A stretch of DNA of 64,000 nt, taken from Candidatus Methylophosphatis roskildensis (GTDB lineage Bacteria; Pseudomonadota; Gammaproteobacteria; Burkholderiales; Rhodocyclaceae). The stretch covers positions 868,001 to 932,000 of the forward strand of contig JADJEV010000003.1 of assembly GCA_016708905.1 (NCBI GenBank). The letters are read 5' to 3'. The stretch's first letter is position 1; each line of letters begins with the position of its first letter. This document shows positions 63,531 to 64,000 of the stretch, piece after piece. The notes beneath the pieces were generated by a model. It was not told the DNA's origin and searched no databases. It saw only the letters and a program-made list of their open reading frames with translations. The translations under genes were made by a program, and so were the position numbers.

Positions 63531-64000
63531 TTACCGATGCGCGCGCTTGGTCACTGATTTCACCGCGCGGACAGGGCGGCTGCTTTTTGGCGTCGCGATG
63601 ATATCGCTTGCCTTTGTTCCGCAGTACTTTGCCCAATCTGACATCAAGTGTCTGCGCTTATCGAACAGGGTTCCGCGTGCGTAGGCGGCCTCGGCTTTGT
63701 CCTTGAGCTGGTGCGCAAGGGCGTGTTCGATCACTTCGCGCGGAAAACTGGTCGTTTCCCCTGCCCAATCGCGAAACGCAGAGCGAAAGCCGTGCGCGGT
63801 GATCACTCGTCCTTCGGTATCCCGCCACCCGTTTCGATCGCCGCCAGACTGGCCGGTGTCCATACGCCGGATAACGGCCGTAAGACTCATGTCCGAAAGA
63901 GGCTTGCCTGACTTGCTACCGGGGAACAGAAGATCGGTTCCAGCAAATCTCGGAAGCGCCTCGATGAGTCGGACCGCTTCATTGGACAGCGGCACGCAAT
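63531..64000 (-). CDS. P4-type tyrosine integrase, C-terminal part
   Basis: The gene enters from beyond the right edge (the frame is open to base 64000). About 155 residues of the catalytic domain are visible: PLSNEAVRLIEALPRF, DLLFPGSKSGKPLSDMSL, the HxxR motif in ITAHGFRSAFRDWAGE, then REVIEHALAH (His position of the family) and the nucleophile Tyr in AEAAYARGTLFDKRRHLMSD. P4/CP4-type integrases insert elements at tRNA genes. Its presence at the edge, opposite the transfer genes, supports the reading of the window as an ICE. No tRNA is in the window. Confidence 0.9.
   Translation of the reverse strand, partial: CVPLSNEAVRLIEALPRFAGTDLLFPGSKSGKPLSDMSLTAVIRRMDTGQSGGDRNGWRDTEGRVITAHGFRSAFRDWAGETTSFPREVIEHALAHQLKDKAEAAYARGTLFDKRRHLMSDWAKYCGTKASDIIATPKSSRPVRAVKSVTKRAHR

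Noticed and set aside
1..64000. CRISPR arrays, rRNA and tRNA genes
   Set aside because: No regularly spaced repeats and no tRNA or rRNA-like sequence were recognised by eye on either strand.

Overview
The window looks like a large part of an integrative and conjugative element (ICE) in a high-GC betaproteobacterium. The host is inferred from gene style and IS content, not proven. The left end (1-8581) holds a conjugation block read leftward: a MobH-type relaxase, a TraD coupling ATPase, a DUF4400 membrane protein, an unknown protein, a VirB1/LtgX-type lytic transglycosylase, a small protein and a TraA-like pilin cut by the window edge. This set and order resemble the F-type (MPF_F) systems of SXT/R391 and the gonococcal genetic island. 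Upstream of the relaxase is an FlhD-like/FlhC-like pair (compare SetD/SetC of SXT). A divergent HTH plus S24-fold repressor lies beyond it and appears to lack the self-cleavage residues. A 25-base motif recurs in front of the transfer genes and once more near the integrase end; it is a candidate binding site for the FlhDC-like activator. The right end (about 55,000-64,000) holds backbone or maintenance genes: a DUF932 protein, a zinc-finger/Toprim primase, a B12-dependent ribonucleotide reductase, three small unknown genes, a DUF1845-like protein and the C-terminal part of a P4-type tyrosine integrase that runs off the window. Between these ends lie about 46 kb of cargo. From the left it starts with a ParDE pair, several unknown genes and a GIY-YIG-like protein. 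Next comes a sensory cluster: NarL-type response regulator, CPBP protease, TonB-dependent receptor, ABC_sub_bind substrate-binding protein without a permease, and a membrane histidine kinase. From 19.3 to 50 kb the DNA is a graveyard of insertion sequences (IS3, IS5, IS1182, ISL3, IS1634, ISNCY-like, IS6, a Tn3-derived mini-element, a tyrosine-recombinase remnant and an unclassified DDE element with palindromic ends). Between them sit lower-GC orphan genes: an ankyrin membrane protein, a coiled-coil/TPR membrane protein, and several secreted proteins. One of these secreted proteins lies in a probable two-gene operon with an M23 peptidase that an IS has split. The cargo ends with selO and a sulfide/sulfite pair (blh, tauE), both members of which carry single-base frameshifts. 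The left regulatory genes probably switch the transfer operon on and the right end supplies DNA processing and integration. The cargo probably adds sensing, envelope and sulfur functions, though most of it is interrupted. Coordinates of starts were chosen from ribosome binding sites and overlaps; homology statements come from recognising family motifs by eye, not from searches.
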